Positions 63,339 to 64,000 of a DNA stretch of 64,000 bases are shown here, in pieces; the first letter of the stretch is position 1; every line of letters begins with the position of its first letter. The stretch is from Fusobacterium sp. (GTDB lineage: Bacteria; Fusobacteriota; Fusobacteriia; Fusobacteriales; Fusobacteriaceae): the NCBI RefSeq assembly GCF_032477075.1, contig NZ_JAWDXO010000012.1:1-64000 (forward strand), read 5' to 3'. The notes below the pieces were generated by a model. The model searched no databases. It was not told the origin of the DNA and saw nothing but the letters and a program-made list of their open reading frames with translations. The translations under genes were made by a program, and so were the position numbers.

Positions 63339-64000
63339 CTATAGTGTGATATTTTCTTCTGTCTCTGCATCAAATATATGAATTTTATCTACATCAAAAT
63401 AAAATCTTCCCTTTTCTCCATACTTTGTTCCTTCACTTTTTCTTGCTTCTATTCTTGAAGTAAACTCATATCCATCTATATCAAAATATATAAATTCTTC
63501 ATTTCCCATGTATTCAACAATACTCACTTTTCCTTCTAAGAAATTTTTCTCATATCCTTCTGGATGAGTTATTGTATTTCCAATATTTTCAGGTCTTATT
63601 CCCAGATAAACTTTTTTTCCCATATAACCCTTTACTTTTTCTCCCATTTCTTCAGGAAGAACTACATATTTACTTGAACCAAATATAAATATTACATTCT
63701 CTCCATTAGTTTCAATAGCTCCTTCAATAAAGTTCATAGCTGGGCTTCCTATAAATCCTGCTACAAATTTATTTTTTGGGTGATTATATAGATTTAAAGG
63801 TGTATCTACCTGCATTATTTTTCCATAATTCAAAACACATATTCTATCTCCCATAGTCATAGCTTCCACTTGATCATGTGTTACATATATCATTGTAGCT
63901 GTCTGCCCTTCTGCTTTTAATTGCTTATGGAGCTGTGTTATTTTTACTCTCATTGCTACTCTCAATTTAGCATCAAGATTAGATAATGGTTCATCAAAAA
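63339..64000 (-). CDS. Carbohydrate ABC transporter ATPase (MalK/UgpC type), 5' end cut by the window
   Basis: Incomplete: the coding frame runs off the right edge, where the visible protein begins FDEPLSNLDAKLR, the Walker B and D-loop. The H-loop is YVTHDQVEA soon after, then the MalK-type C-terminal regulatory domain (NFIEG, LGIRPENIG, TOBE fold). An internal ATG at 63965 is not the start. It energises the two permeases. MalK-type ATPases are often shared among sugar importers. First visible gene of the operon; the true start and promoter are outside. Confidence 0.92.
   Translation of the reverse strand, partial: FDEPLSNLDAKLRVAMRVKITQLHKQLKAEGQTATMIYVTHDQVEAMTMGDRICVLNYGKIMQVDTPLNLYNHPKNKFVAGFIGSPAMNFIEGAIETNGENVIFIFGSSKYVVLPEEMGEKVKGYMGKKVYLGIRPENIGNTITHPEGYEKNFLEGKVSIVEYMGNEEFIYFDIDGYEFTSRIEARKSEGTKYGEKGRFYFDVDKIHIFDAETEENITL

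Overview
The window reads as chromosomal DNA of a Fusobacterium, most likely one of the larger-genome species near F. ulcerans, F. varium or F. mortiferum. This is inferred, not searched. The supports are: a very AT-rich genome with AGGAGG-type ribosome binding sites; a diderm envelope (autotransporter, lipobox proteins); an acyl-CoA dehydrogenase/EtfA/rubredoxin fusion; and a glycosaminoglycan (GAG) uptake operon resembling the one described in the fusobacterium Streptobacillus moniliformis. Nearly all genes are on the minus strand. I saw no rRNA, tRNA, CRISPR array, insertion sequence or prophage.

Layout. 1-591: AT-rich non-coding DNA with a degenerate tandem repeat and a leftward terminator. 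670-3489: trkAH potassium uptake. 3571-5088: an orphan peptide-type binding lipoprotein. 5155-9001: a SWIM/SNF2 helicase and two small membrane proteins. 9176-19171: a tight six-gene operon (DUF4132, MoxR ATPase, DUF5682, VWA, SWIM protein, 96-residue protein) equivalent to the uncharacterised E. coli yehI/L/M/P/Q group. 19507-25849: a six-gene lipid-modification operon built on the E. coli ynbABCD set plus an SDR and a degenerate patatin. 26112-29283: flavodiiron protein FprA and the dehydrogenase/EtfA/rubredoxin fusion, under one strong promoter. 29638-32626: an NhaC antiporter with an attenuator-like leader, and an NSS transporter. 32699-39348: housekeeping genes (proS, recG, yebC, 5-FCL, a UDG-like protein, a WalJ-like metallohydrolase). 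39488-41332: two sibling small-RNA candidates flanking a second peptide-binding protein. 41486-43640: an S66 carboxypeptidase and a broken threonine aldolase. 44054-47675: a transporter with two M20 amidohydrolases. 47722-48882: a divergent flavoprotein/HxlR pair. 49086-64000: a GAG locus with an AraC-type sensor regulator, GH88 hydrolase, PL8 lyase, 1599-residue autotransporter, and an ABC importer cut by the window edge.

How it fits together. In the last 15 kb, PL8 would cut hyaluronan or chondroitin outside the cytoplasm, the ABC importer would take in the unsaturated disaccharides, GH88 would split them, and the membrane-anchored AraC protein would sense them. The lipid operon has enzymes to activate, transfer, dephosphorylate, methylate and deacylate a lipid whose identity is unknown. 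In the FprA operon, the rubredoxin domain of the fusion is the natural electron donor type for FprA, suggesting that acyl-CoA oxidation is wired to oxygen reduction.

The observations I rank highest are the twin sRNA genes, the nhaC leader (an 8-nt-periodic UAG array before a terminator that abuts the ribosome binding site), the yeh-type MoxR/VWA operon, and the extended ynb-type lipid operon with a patatin lacking its canonical dyad.
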